Source: Candidatus Tepidiaquacella proteinivora
GTDB taxonomy: Bacteria; Bacteroidota; Ignavibacteria; Tepidaquicellales; Tepidaquicellaceae
DNA length: 64,000 nt
Direction: 5' to 3'
NCBI GenBank assembly: GCA_013348845.1
Contig: CP054675.1
Coordinates: forward strand, 2,117,501 to 2,181,500
In this document: piece by piece, positions 43,081 through 51,789 of the stretch
Position numbering within the stretch: position 1 is the stretch's first letter
How the letters are laid out: each line of letters begins with the position of its first letter
The notes under the pieces: model-generated
Database searches by the model: none
Told to the model about the DNA's origin: nothing
The model's input: the letters and a program-made list of their open reading frames with translations, nothing else
Position numbers and translations under genes: made by a program

Positions 43081-43680
43081 TTGAAACTAATTGTAGGGCT
43101 TGGTAATCCCGGAAGTGAATACTATCTAACGAGGCACAACGCTGGTTTTTTAGCAATTCAATATTTTTGTGAGTATTTGGGGGTATCACTAAAACCCGGT
43201 AGAGGGGATTGGTATGGAATTGAGCTTAAGCATAAAGGTGAAAAATTTTACATAATGAAACCAACTACTTTTATGAATGCAAGTGGTAATGCAGTCTTGG
43301 ATTTTGTTAATAAAAAGAAGATTAATTTATCGGATATACTTATTGTGTATGATGATTTCCAGCTGCCACTTGGTACAATACGAATCAGAGCAAAGGGTAG
43401 TGATGGAGGACATAAGGGGCTTGCAAGTGTAATTTATTCTTTAAACTCTCTTGAGTTTCCACGCATGAGAATAGGGATTGGTACAGGAGAATGTGTGTCT
43501 ATGGATAATTATACAGATTTTGTCCTTTCAAAGTTTTCCGAAGATGAATTAGAAAAAATGAAATCATTAATGCCGTATATTAAAGATGCTATTTTATGCT
43601 TTATTGATGAAGGAATATATAGCGCAATGAATAAATTTAATAAAAATTTTTTTGAACCTGAAGAGAACAAAAGTTTATAG
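43081..43680 (+). CDS. pth: Peptidyl-tRNA hydrolase
   Basis: 199 aa, beginning with TTG ('(TTG)KLIVGLGNPG'); no in-frame ATG upstream in the gap and the family start fits exactly. Catalytic His in 'YLTRHNAGF', Asn in 'KPTTFMNASG', Asp in 'VYDDFQLPLG' and 'GSDGGHKGLASV'. It releases tRNA from dropped peptidyl-tRNA. Lies between rplY and hppA, and is likely co-transcribed with rplY. Note the AT hairpin just in front of the start. Confidence 0.95.
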   Translation: MKLIVGLGNPGSEYYLTRHNAGFLAIQYFCEYLGVSLKPGRGDWYGIELKHKGEKFYIMKPTTFMNASGNAVLDFVNKKKINLSDILIVYDDFQLPLGTIRIRAKGSDGGHKGLASVIYSLNSLEFPRMRIGIGTGECVSMDNYTDFVLSKFSEDELEKMKSLMPYIKDAILCFIDEGIYSAMNKFNKNFFEPEENKSL

Positions 43681-43716
43681 ATATATTTATATTTTAAAAA
43701 TTTAAAACATTAGTAT

Positions 43717-45912
43717 ATGGAATTAATACTAATTTTCGGTGTAAGTATTTTTGCTCTGCTTTTTGCAATTTATCTGATAAAAAATGTAATGAAAAGGGAT
43801 ACCGGGTCAGAAAAAATGATGTCTATTTCAAATGCTATCAAAGAGGGAGCAGAAGCTTTTCTTAGAAGACAAAACAGAACCATAATTTATCTTGCTATTA
43901 TTGTTGCAATACTTGTATTTCTTTTATATAAAGTACAGAGACCTGAACAAGCTCTGTGGGCTTCTTTGTCATTTATATTTGGAGCTTTATCCTCTGTAAG
44001 TTCTGGTTATATAGGTATGTGGATATCTATCCGTTCTAATATCAGAACTGCTGCTGAAGCAATGAAATCTTTAAATGGCGCTTTACAAACTGCTATTAGA
44101 GGTGGTGCTGTATCAGGATTATTTATTGTTGCTCTTTCATTATTCGGAGTAGTTGGTTTATTTGCTATCGCAAAATACTTTAGCACAATTGAGGTAAGTG
44201 ATATTCCCATTTATATTGCAGGGTATGGTTTCGGAGCAAGTTTTGTTGCCTTATTTGCTCAATTAGGTGGTGGAATTTATACAAAAGCTGCAGATGTTGG
44301 GGCAGACCTTGTGGGAAAAGTAGAAGCGGGAATTCCAGAAGATGACCCAAGAAACCCTGCTGTTATTGCTGACCTTGTTGGTGATAATGTTGGTGATTGT
44401 GCTGGTCGTGGAGCCGATTTATTTGAATCTACTGCTGCTGAAAATATTGGTGCTATGATTCTTGCTGCAATGCTATACAAAGCAAATGTAGCTACAAATA
44501 TTATCAAAGATGTTCCGGAAATCTTGCTTGCAGTGATTCTTTTCCCGATGGTGGCAAGGGCTTTTGGATTAATTTCTTCTATTGTTGGTGTTATGGTTGT
44601 AAGGACCAAAGAAGATGAAGACCCTATGAAAGCACTTAATAGAGGTTATTATGTTACTTCTATTCTTGCTATGATTGGTTTTGGTATTGCTACATATTGG
44701 ACTTTTGGGACTGGCCAAATTGCTGAAGTTGCTCCTTCTGCCTGGTGGCATTTTTTCCTTTGCGGTGTTATTGGTGTTTTAACTTCTGTAATGTTTTTAT
44801 GGATTACTCAATATTATACTGAATATAAATATTCGCCTGTTAAATCTATTGCAGAAGCATCTAAAACTGGTCCCGCAACCAATATTATTGCCGGTGTTTC
44901 TGTAGGTTTCGAATGTGTAGCAATTCCATCAATTGTTATTGCAGTTGCAATATTTACTTCTTATACACTTGGTAACACAAGTGGATTGTTGAATGCTGGT
45001 TTTTTTGCTACTGCTGTTGCTACTATGGGTATGCTTGGACCTGCTGCTTATGTACTTGCGATGGATACATTCGGTCCTATTACAGATAATGCAGGTGGTA
45101 TTGTAGAAATGTCCCAACTTCCACAGGAAATAAGGAAGAAAACCGATAGATTAGATGCTATTGGAAATACAACAAAAGCACTTACAAAAGGATACGCAGT
45201 TGGTTCTGCAGCATTGGCTGCATTTCTTCTATTCCAGGCTTTTATTGTCGAAGTTGAACACTATGGGAAAAGTATTGGTTTCAAACTTGAATCAGTTGAT
45301 GTTTCAACCCCAGGCGTATTTATTGGAGCGCTTATGGGGGCTATGTTAGTATTTTTATTCTCTGCATGGGCTATAAAAGCAGTTGGTAGAGCGGCTCAAG
45401 CAATAATCCAGAATGTAAGAAAGCAGTTTAAGGAAAAACCCGGTATATTAGAAGGCTCTGAAAAACCAGACTATGGTGAATGTGTTGATATTGTAACAAA
45501 GGCAGCGTTAAGAGAAATGGTTAAACCAGGTTTACTTGTTGTTTTAATGCCCGTAGTTGTTGGTTTTATCTTCAAATTACTATACAATGCCAAAGTTGGA
45601 GATATGAGAATCTCAGAATCTTCTGGCGCTGAAGTTGTTGCTTCTATGCTTCTTATTGGTACGATTGTTGGTGTTGTTGCAGCATTATTTTTAAACAATT
45701 CTGGTGGTGCCTGGGATAATGCAAAAAAATATATAGAACTTGAACCAAGCGATCCACAAAGAAATATGGGGAAAGGTTCAGAAAGACATAAAGCAGGTGT
45801 TGTTGGTGATACTGTTGGGGATCCATTTAAGGATACTGCCGGACCTTCTCTACATGTCTTGATTAAATTACTTTCTACTGTTACCCTTGTATTAGCACCA
45901 TTATTTATTTAA
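43717..45912 (+). CDS. hppA: Membrane proton-translocating pyrophosphatase (K+-independent type)
   Basis: 731 aa with about 16 transmembrane helices. PPi-binding motifs 'KAADVGADLVGKVEAGIPED', 'GDNVGDCAGRGADLFES' and 'GDTVGDPFKDTAGPSLH' are all present. In the segment 'GNTTKALTKGYAVGSAAL' the residue after GNTT is Lys; in the family Lys here marks K+-independent H+-PPases, Ala marks K+-dependent ones. It couples PPi hydrolysis to proton export. A strong bidirectional terminator follows. Confidence 0.95.
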   Translation: MELILIFGVSIFALLFAIYLIKNVMKRDTGSEKMMSISNAIKEGAEAFLRRQNRTIIYLAIIVAILVFLLYKVQRPEQALWASLSFIFGALSSVSSGYIGMWISIRSNIRTAAEAMKSLNGALQTAIRGGAVSGLFIVALSLFGVVGLFAIAKYFSTIEVSDIPIYIAGYGFGASFVALFAQLGGGIYTKAADVGADLVGKVEAGIPEDDPRNPAVIADLVGDNVGDCAGRGADLFESTAAENIGAMILAAMLYKANVATNIIKDVPEILLAVILFPMVARAFGLISSIVGVMVVRTKEDEDPMKALNRGYYVTSILAMIGFGIATYWTFGTGQIAEVAPSAWWHFFLCGVIGVLTSVMFLWITQYYTEYKYSPVKSIAEASKTGPATNIIAGVSVGFECVAIPSIVIAVAIFTSYTLGNTSGLLNAGFFATAVATMGMLGPAAYVLAMDTFGPITDNAGGIVEMSQLPQEIRKKTDRLDAIGNTTKALTKGYAVGSAALAAFLLFQAFIVEVEHYGKSIGFKLESVDVSTPGVFIGALMGAMLVFLFSAWAIKAVGRAAQAIIQNVRKQFKEKPGILEGSEKPDYGECVDIVTKAALREMVKPGLLVVLMPVVVGFIFKLLYNAKVGDMRISESSGAEVVASMLLIGTIVGVVAALFLNNSGGAWDNAKKYIELEPSDPQRNMGKGSERHKAGVVGDTVGDPFKDTAGPSLHVLIKLLSTVTLVLAPLFI

Positions 45913-45942
45913 ATCTATAGAATAAATTTTTTAATAAAAAAT

Positions 45943-45975
45943 AAAACCCTTTTGTAAAAAATACAAAAGGGTTTT
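45943..45975. terminator. Bidirectional terminator between hppA and pepP
   Basis: 14-bp stem (AAAACCCTTTTGTA / TACAAAAGGGTTTT) with a short A-rich loop; T-runs flank on the plus side and A-runs on the other. It lies between convergent hppA (stop 45912) and pepP (end 45997) and could stop both. Confidence 0.9.
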
Positions 45976-45996
45976 TAATTATTAATTTTAAAAATC

Positions 45997-47292
45997 TTAT
46001 CTGCTGTAATTCATAATATCTTCAATCTCTTCTACTTCAAGTGGAATATTTTTCATTAAGTCATCAATACCAGTATCAGTAATTACAACATCATTTTCCA
46101 ATCTTACCCCGATTCCTTCTTCTCTTATATATATACCCGGTTCACAGGAGAAGACCATACCGGGTTCAAGGGTTCTATAAACATCTCCAACATCGTGAAC
46201 ATCAAGACCTAAGAAATGAGAGACATTATGCATAAAGTATTTTTTAAATGCGGGCCAATTCGGGTCCTGATTTCTTATATCATCCATAGTTAGCAAGCCA
46301 AGGTCAACTAACTCTTTTTCCATATTTTGTTCACAGTACTTTTGTAATTCCTGAATTGACTTACCAGGTTTCATTTCCTTCATCTGTGCTTTCATTACTC
46401 TTAAACATGCATTATAAACATCCTTTTGTCTTTTAGTATATCTACCATTGACAGGTACTGTTCTGGTTAAGTCTGAGTTATAATTTGCATATCCTACTCC
46501 TACATCGATAAGTAATAAGTCACCATCTTTGCAAATTTTATCATTTTCTATATAATGCAAAACGCAAGCATTGGGACCTGAAGCAATTATTGGAGAATAA
46601 TCGGCAAAGCCCGCACCATTACGAATAAATTCATGTGCAAACTCAGCTTCTACTTCATATTCCATAACACCAGGTTTTAGAAATCTCAATACCCGTCTAA
46701 ATGCTAAATCTGTTATATCGCATGCTTTCTGTAAAAGTTCAATTTCATATTTTGATTTTATTGCCCTGATCTTATGCATTATTGGTGCAAGTCTCATATA
46801 ATTGTGTAAGGGATATTCTTCCTTACATCTCTTTATAAATCTGGCATTTCTCGTTTCCACTTCTATAACCGCTCTTTTATGTTCATTAGTATTCAGATAA
46901 ACATTTTCACATTCACACATTACGGTTCTGAATATTTTTTCAAACTCCGATAACCAGCAAACATTTTCAATTCCTGTCAATTCTTTTGCTTCTTCTTTTG
47001 TGAGTTTTTTACCTTCCCAGGTCATAATTGTCTCATTTGTCTCGCGAAGAAAAAGTACTTCTCTGTTCTTTGGTTCTTTTGAGTCTGGATACAATAATAA
47101 TATTGTTTCTTCCTGTTCTACTCCTGTTAAATAAAATATATCACTATTTTGTTTAAACTTCATCGTACCGTCTGAATTTGTTGGCATAATATCATTTGAG
47201 TGTATTATGACAACCGAATTTGGTTTAAGATGATTTCTTAATCTTTTTCTGTTTTCAATGAAAAGTTGACTGTCAATTTTTTGGTATCTCAT
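45997..47292 (-). CDS. pepP: Xaa-Pro aminopeptidase (M24B)
   Basis: 431 aa. N-terminal creatinase-like domain (1-170) and M24 pita-bread domain (about 180-420). The five metal ligands are visible: Asp in 'LLIDVGVGY', Asp in 'YNSDLTRTVPV', His in 'HNVSHFLGLDVHD', Glu in 'SCEPGIYI' and Glu in 'VRLENDVVI'. It removes N-terminal residues before proline, in the cytoplasm. A monocistronic gene with a divergent promoter region toward rsmG. Confidence 0.93.
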   Translation of the reverse strand: MRYQKIDSQLFIENRKRLRNHLKPNSVVIIHSNDIMPTNSDGTMKFKQNSDIFYLTGVEQEETILLLYPDSKEPKNREVLFLRETNETIMTWEGKKLTKEEAKELTGIENVCWLSEFEKIFRTVMCECENVYLNTNEHKRAVIEVETRNARFIKRCKEEYPLHNYMRLAPIMHKIRAIKSKYEIELLQKACDITDLAFRRVLRFLKPGVMEYEVEAEFAHEFIRNGAGFADYSPIIASGPNACVLHYIENDKICKDGDLLLIDVGVGYANYNSDLTRTVPVNGRYTKRQKDVYNACLRVMKAQMKEMKPGKSIQELQKYCEQNMEKELVDLGLLTMDDIRNQDPNWPAFKKYFMHNVSHFLGLDVHDVGDVYRTLEPGMVFSCEPGIYIREEGIGVRLENDVVITDTGIDDLMKNIPLEVEEIEDIMNYSR

Positions 47293-47439
47293 AAGCTAAA
47301 TATTTAATTATTAAGTTGAATTAAACTTAACGAATTTTGTTTCTACATTCAAGTAGAGAAACGCAGTATATATTTATGTAAATTAATATTATATCAGTAA
47401 GCATTGATTATAAAATAATAAGTAAATATTTTGAATAAT

Positions 47440-48114
47440 ATGAAATCACTTTCAGAATTTATAAAGTCTTATATTAATGATAATTATGAAGATATAATTG
47501 AAAAATTCAGAGAATATGAGAAAATTTTGCTTGACTGGAATAAAAAATTTAATCTTATCTCAAGAAAACAGTCAGGTATTGAAAAAATTATTATTGATTC
47601 AATTTTCTTTTTAAGTGATTATAAATTTATTGGCAATGAAAAGGTAATTGATATTGGCTCAGGCGGTGGATTTCCGGGTATTCCTTTAAAAATTATTTAT
47701 CCCCGACTAAAAATTACCTTATTAGATTCCATTCAAAAAAAAGTAAAAGTGTTAAATGACATTGTCAATAAGTTGAATTTAGCTGATACTGAAACTGTTT
47801 GCGCAAGAGCTGAATCGCTTTCAAAAGACATAAAATATAAAAATAAATATGATATTGTTATATCAAGAGCTGTATCTGAATTAAGTAATTTATATAAATG
47901 GAGTAAAGATTTTTTAAATTCATCAGGAAAGATGATTTGCATTAAGGGTGGAAATATTAATAAAGAAGTAAATACATTTAGGAAAAATTGCAAATTTAAC
48001 AATATTGAAATAAAAAGTTATTCATTAAAATCTTTAATACCGAACTATTTAACAGGTGAAGCTGATTGTAGTTCAGATGTGGAAGAATTGAAACATATAA
48101 TAATTTTAAAATAA
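47440..48114 (+). CDS. rsmG: 16S rRNA (guanine-527-N7)-methyltransferase
   Basis: 224 aa from the ATG at 47440; a TTG three codons earlier is possible. 'WNKKFNLIS' and the SAM-binding 'VIDIGSGGGFPGIPLKI' followed by 'LLDSIQKKVKVLNDI' and 'ISRAVSELSNLYKW' are diagnostic of RsmG (GidB). It methylates G527 of 16S rRNA. Followed after 4 bases by the DUF5686-like gene, probably the same transcript. Confidence 0.94.
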   Translation: MKSLSEFIKSYINDNYEDIIEKFREYEKILLDWNKKFNLISRKQSGIEKIIIDSIFFLSDYKFIGNEKVIDIGSGGGFPGIPLKIIYPRLKITLLDSIQKKVKVLNDIVNKLNLADTETVCARAESLSKDIKYKNKYDIVISRAVSELSNLYKWSKDFLNSSGKMICIKGGNINKEVNTFRKNCKFNNIEIKSYSLKSLIPNYLTGEADCSSDVEELKHIIILK

Positions 48115-48118
48115 TAAT

Positions 48119-50500
48119 ATGAAACACAAAATTTTCATATCAGGTTTAATTTTACTTTTTTGCATTTTAGATTTTTCATTTGCGCAATTTTATACTCTTT
48201 CCGGATATATTTCAGACTCAAAAACTAAATCGAATTTATCATTTGCAACTGTTAAAGTAAAGAACTCATCACAGGGAACTACAGCAGATGATAAAGGCTT
48301 TTATATCTTAAAATTAAAACCCGGTAAATATATTATTCATTATTCTTATATTGGTTATTATTCCTTTGAAAAGGAAGTAACAATAGAAAATAAAAATGAA
48401 ATTTTAGATGTTTCTTTATCCCCTTCAGAGATTTTCACAGAAATAATTGAAGTTTATGGAGAAGATCCTGCCTATGAAATAATAAGAAAAGCAATTAAAT
48501 ACAAAAAAAGTTTCAGGAATAATTTAAAAGAGTATAATTATGATGCTTATACAAAATTTGTCATTCGTTCTAATATAACAGAAAAAGATTCAGCAACTGA
48601 CCCTGATAAACTTGGTATATTAGGATTACTTGAATCAGAAACGAAAACCTATATTAAAACACCGGATTTAGAGAAACAAATAGTATTATCAAAAAGGGAA
48701 AGCGCTAATGTAATTCGCGGATTTGCACTACCTTATATTGTAAATTTTTATGACGAGTTAATTGATTTAGGAACTGTTGAAATTCCCGGACCTGTATCAG
48801 ATGATGCTTTTGACTATTATGACTACAAACTAAAAAGTAAAACATCAATTGATTCTTTAGTAATTTACAAAATTCAGGTTACTAATAAGTCTGAATTATT
48901 TCCCCGATTTTTTGGTGTTATTTATATAATCGATAGTAATTTCGCTTTAAAGAAAGTTGAATTAAATACTAATAGTGCGGTAAATATTAATGGTATAAGT
49001 AATTTGACATTCAAACAGAAATTTTCCCCTTTTAATGATTTGAAACAAAATACTTTCTGGCTTCCGACTGATATTCAAATTTATGTAGATGGTGTGTTTT
49101 TAGGACTTATAAAAATACAGGGAGAAGTTTTTACAATAGTATCTGATTATAATTTAAATGTTCCCGCACCTGAAGGAACTTTTGATGAATTTATTGTAAA
49201 AGTGAACCCCGATGCTAATAAAAAAGATTCTACTTACTGGATTAAAAATCAATTGATTAAAAATACTGAAGAAGAATTAAAGGCTTATAAAAAAATTGAA
49301 ACTGAAGATAAATTAAAAAGTGGAACAGTTTCATTTAGCCCATCGACAATTAATATTGGTAAAAAATGGAGAATTTATTATTCCGATTTATACAAGTTTA
49401 ATAAAGTATCCGGTAATGATATTGGACTCAACTTTGAGTATGGAGAATTAAGTGATAAATTCAGATTATCAGGTAAATATGATTATGGCTTTTCTGATAA
49501 AGTTCATAAATATGAATTTTTCGGTAAAACATATTTATTAAAAGATGCAAGTTTGTTTCTAAATGCAGGGGTTTATAAAAGATTAAATACACTTTTCTTT
49601 TCCCAAACTTCTTTGAATGTCTTTTATAATTCAATTAGCGCATTACTCTTTAAAGAAGATAGTTATGATTATTATTATTCAAGCGGGTTTACATTTTCCG
49701 CGCATAAAAGGATTTTCCCACAACTATCTGTTACAGTTGGTTATGTTCATGAAAAGAATGAACCTGCTTATGTAAACACTGACTTCAGTATATTTAGAAA
49801 AAGTGAAAAATTTAAGACAAACCCGCCCGTTGTTAATTATTTTAAATCTCTCATTAACTTTGGTGTAAATTTAGACCCAAACTCATTTTATGCCATTGAT
49901 TGGGGAAATGGCGAAATTAGTTGGTTTAGAAAAACTAATTTTCCTTCAATCAAATTTAATTATTCATTATCAAGTAAAAGCCTTAACAGTGGTTTGGATT
50001 TCAGAAAATATCATATTGAAGTATCGGGAGAAAATAAATTTAATATCTTTACAGATTTTTCTTATAAATTAGGTGTAATCCTTTCAAATGGAAATGTTCC
50101 TTTACAGGACCTTTCTTACTTTAATGTTACCGGTTTCAGCAATAGTCAATCACTGAATTTTTATTCTATGAAATACAGGGAGTTTTTAGGCGATGAAATA
50201 TATTATATTAACTTTGAAAATAATTTTAAAAAACTGATTTGGAACAATATACCGGTTTTAAAAAGCTTCGATTTAATCGGATTCTTCAATATGGGTAAAT
50301 GTAATATTAGTAAAAATAATTTTTTACTTAATAATAATTTCATAGATTTTAAAACTACTTCCGGTTGGTATATGGAAGCAGGTTTTGGATTAGCTAATAT
50401 TCTAAATGTATTTAGATTGAATTTTTCCTGGAGACTGAATAATTTTTCTGATGGAAATAATTTTAGTATTTTACTGTTCATTAATAACTTAAACTTTTAA
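48119..50500 (+). CDS. DUF5686-like outer-membrane protein with carboxypeptidase-regulatory-like domain
   Basis: 793 aa; signal peptide about 1-22 ('FSFAQ'). Residues 25-105 form a CarboxypepD_reg-like beta sandwich ('LSGYISDSKTKSNLSFATVK', 'GFYILKLKPGKYIIHYSYIG'). Residues about 115-400 carry the DUF5686 pattern ('VYGEDPAYEIIRKAIKYKK', 'DAYTKFVI'), and the remainder is a long aromatic beta-rich barrel-like region ending in 'LLFINNLNF'. It has no T9SS tail. Predicted outer-membrane protein of the Bacteroidota group; biochemical role not known. Confidence 0.82.
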   Translation: MKHKIFISGLILLFCILDFSFAQFYTLSGYISDSKTKSNLSFATVKVKNSSQGTTADDKGFYILKLKPGKYIIHYSYIGYYSFEKEVTIENKNEILDVSLSPSEIFTEIIEVYGEDPAYEIIRKAIKYKKSFRNNLKEYNYDAYTKFVIRSNITEKDSATDPDKLGILGLLESETKTYIKTPDLEKQIVLSKRESANVIRGFALPYIVNFYDELIDLGTVEIPGPVSDDAFDYYDYKLKSKTSIDSLVIYKIQVTNKSELFPRFFGVIYIIDSNFALKKVELNTNSAVNINGISNLTFKQKFSPFNDLKQNTFWLPTDIQIYVDGVFLGLIKIQGEVFTIVSDYNLNVPAPEGTFDEFIVKVNPDANKKDSTYWIKNQLIKNTEEELKAYKKIETEDKLKSGTVSFSPSTINIGKKWRIYYSDLYKFNKVSGNDIGLNFEYGELSDKFRLSGKYDYGFSDKVHKYEFFGKTYLLKDASLFLNAGVYKRLNTLFFSQTSLNVFYNSISALLFKEDSYDYYYSSGFTFSAHKRIFPQLSVTVGYVHEKNEPAYVNTDFSIFRKSEKFKTNPPVVNYFKSLINFGVNLDPNSFYAIDWGNGEISWFRKTNFPSIKFNYSLSSKSLNSGLDFRKYHIEVSGENKFNIFTDFSYKLGVILSNGNVPLQDLSYFNVTGFSNSQSLNFYSMKYREFLGDEIYYINFENNFKKLIWNNIPVLKSFDLIGFFNMGKCNISKNNFLLNNNFIDFKTTSGWYMEAGFGLANILNVFRLNFSWRLNNFSDGNNFSILLFINNLNF

Positions 50501-50509
50501 AATTACTTT

Positions 50510-51271
50510 ATGAAAAAAATATTTTTTATTTTATTTCTTTTAATTGTTTTATCAGGCATAATTTATTCTTTTAGCAATGGAATTGCAGGCAGAACCTTGA
50601 AAAATACTACTGCCGGATGTGGTTCCTGTCATTCTTTCAATACTTCCACCACAGGTGTATTAACTGGTCCTGATACTGTTGTTGTGGGTCAAACTGTTGA
50701 GTATGCTATTTCTTTTTCAGGCATTAATACGGGTTTGTATGGTGTAGATATTTCCGCAAAACTCGGTTCTTTGAGCCCAGGTGCAGGTTCGGGGTATTTA
50801 AAACTGCTTGATGGAGAACTCGTACAAATTAACGGAATTCAGAGTACTGGTCCGATTCCCTTTAATTATACTGCGCCTGCTAATCCGGGTTCTGATACTC
50901 TTTATGCAGTTGTTGATAAAGGATATCCGGGAAGATGGAATTGGGTACCAAGTAAAGGTATTGTTATCAAACCTTCGGTTGGTATTAAAGAGAATAATTC
51001 ATATCCGAATGGCTTCTATTTAAATCAAAATTATCCAAATCCTTTCAACTGCCAGACTAAAATTACATATTCCATTCCATTTACTTCTATGGTTACTTTA
51101 AATGTTTATAACATAGCAGGTATTATTGTTGATAGATTAGTTAGCGAAGAAAAGAAAGCAGGGGATTATGAAATTTTATGGGACTCAAAGAATTTTGCAA
51201 GTGGTTTGTATTTTTATAAAATATTTTTAAATGATTTTTCTATTACAAGAAAAATGGTATTAATCAAGTAA
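50510..51271 (+). CDS. Secreted protein with c-type haem motif (choice-of-anchor V-like) and T9SS sorting domain
   Basis: 253 aa; signal peptide about 1-21. Directly after it comes 'GIAGRTLKNTTAGCGSCHSF' with a CXXCH haem c motif (Cys37, Cys40, His41). A beta-sandwich of about 120 residues follows ('TGPDTVVVGQTVEYAISFSG', 'GSDTLYAVVDKG'), like Reeler / choice-of-anchor V proteins. The T9SS sorting domain occupies the last 75 residues ('NQNYPNPFN', 'SGLYFYKI', 'RKMVLIK'). Haem attachment is not proven by the motif. Probably exported and surface-exposed; starts 9 bases after the previous gene. Confidence 0.83.
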   Translation: MKKIFFILFLLIVLSGIIYSFSNGIAGRTLKNTTAGCGSCHSFNTSTTGVLTGPDTVVVGQTVEYAISFSGINTGLYGVDISAKLGSLSPGAGSGYLKLLDGELVQINGIQSTGPIPFNYTAPANPGSDTLYAVVDKGYPGRWNWVPSKGIVIKPSVGIKENNSYPNGFYLNQNYPNPFNCQTKITYSIPFTSMVTLNVYNIAGIIVDRLVSEEKKAGDYEILWDSKNFASGLYFYKIFLNDFSITRKMVLIK

Positions 51272-51371
51272 AACATCAAAGTTTCGCTAATTAAAAGTCC
51301 GATTTCTATATAATTAATTTTGGTAAATAAGTAAATATTTATTAGTTACAATAATTCCCCTTTATTTCTTG

Positions 51372-51445
51372 TACCGGAGGAGGGACTTGAACCCCCGACC
51401 TGCGGATTATGATTCCGACGCTCTAACCAGCTGAGCTACTCCGGC
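51372..51445 (-). tRNA. tRNA-Met (anticodon CAT)
   Basis: A 74-base cloverleaf on the minus strand: acceptor GCCGGAG pairs with CTCCGGT (first pair G-U), D-stem GCTC/GAGC, anticodon loop ATCATAA holding CAT, T-arm GGGGG TTCAAGT CCCTC, discriminator A, no encoded CCA. The anticodon stem has one T-C mismatch at its outer pair (27-43). The elongator-type body fits methionine; a lysidine-modified tRNA-Ile2 cannot be excluded from anticodon alone. It lies antisense to the surrounding plus-strand genes. Confidence 0.92.
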
Positions 51446-51789
51446 AATACTTATTCAAAAATAAAAATTAAGTTATCTTGTTTCAATATAAAATTTATTG
51501 CAAAATAATTTATTTAATTTTATGCCTGTTTGTAAAAAAAATAATGCTAAATTTTTTCAATATGTTTTCAATTATCTGTTTTTCTGCTTACTAAATGTGA
51601 TAAATATTTTCATTACTTGAAGTGGTAAATTCTGTTATTTTTAGGTTATTAGTAGTAAATATAAAATATTTTAAAAAATTTATTTTGGTGTTGAATTTTA
51701 AATTTATTTATATTTTATTTATGCATACAATAAAAACTTGTATGCAATTTAAATTAATTAACCTAAAAATTAAAAATGGGAGAAAAAAA
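51446..51789 (+). other. AT-rich intergenic stretch upstream of the large T9SS protein
   Basis: 344 bases between the tRNA and the ATG at 51790. It is strongly AT-rich. Apart from the hairpin at 51722-51746 and a GGGAG ribosome site before the ATG, I see no gene or clear promoter. A frame open from 51622 adds an unlikely 56-residue leader and is not used. Confidence 0.6.
51722..51746 (+). promoter_or_regulatory. Inverted repeat in the 5' leader of the large T9SS protein
   Basis: TGCATACAA, 7 bases, TTGTATGCA: a perfect 9-bp stem 44 bases before the ATG at 51790. It has no T-run, so it is unlikely to be a terminator. It could be an operator or an mRNA-stabilising stem. Confidence 0.5.

Noticed and set aside
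44277-44751. Open frames on the minus strand within hppA
   Set aside because: They are low-complexity shadows of a conserved gene; no start signal or protein-like content.
51622-51789. 56-codon N-terminal extension of the large T9SS protein
   Set aside because: It would bury the signal peptide behind a long AT-derived leader; the ATG at 51790 has a ribosome site and opens with the signal peptide.
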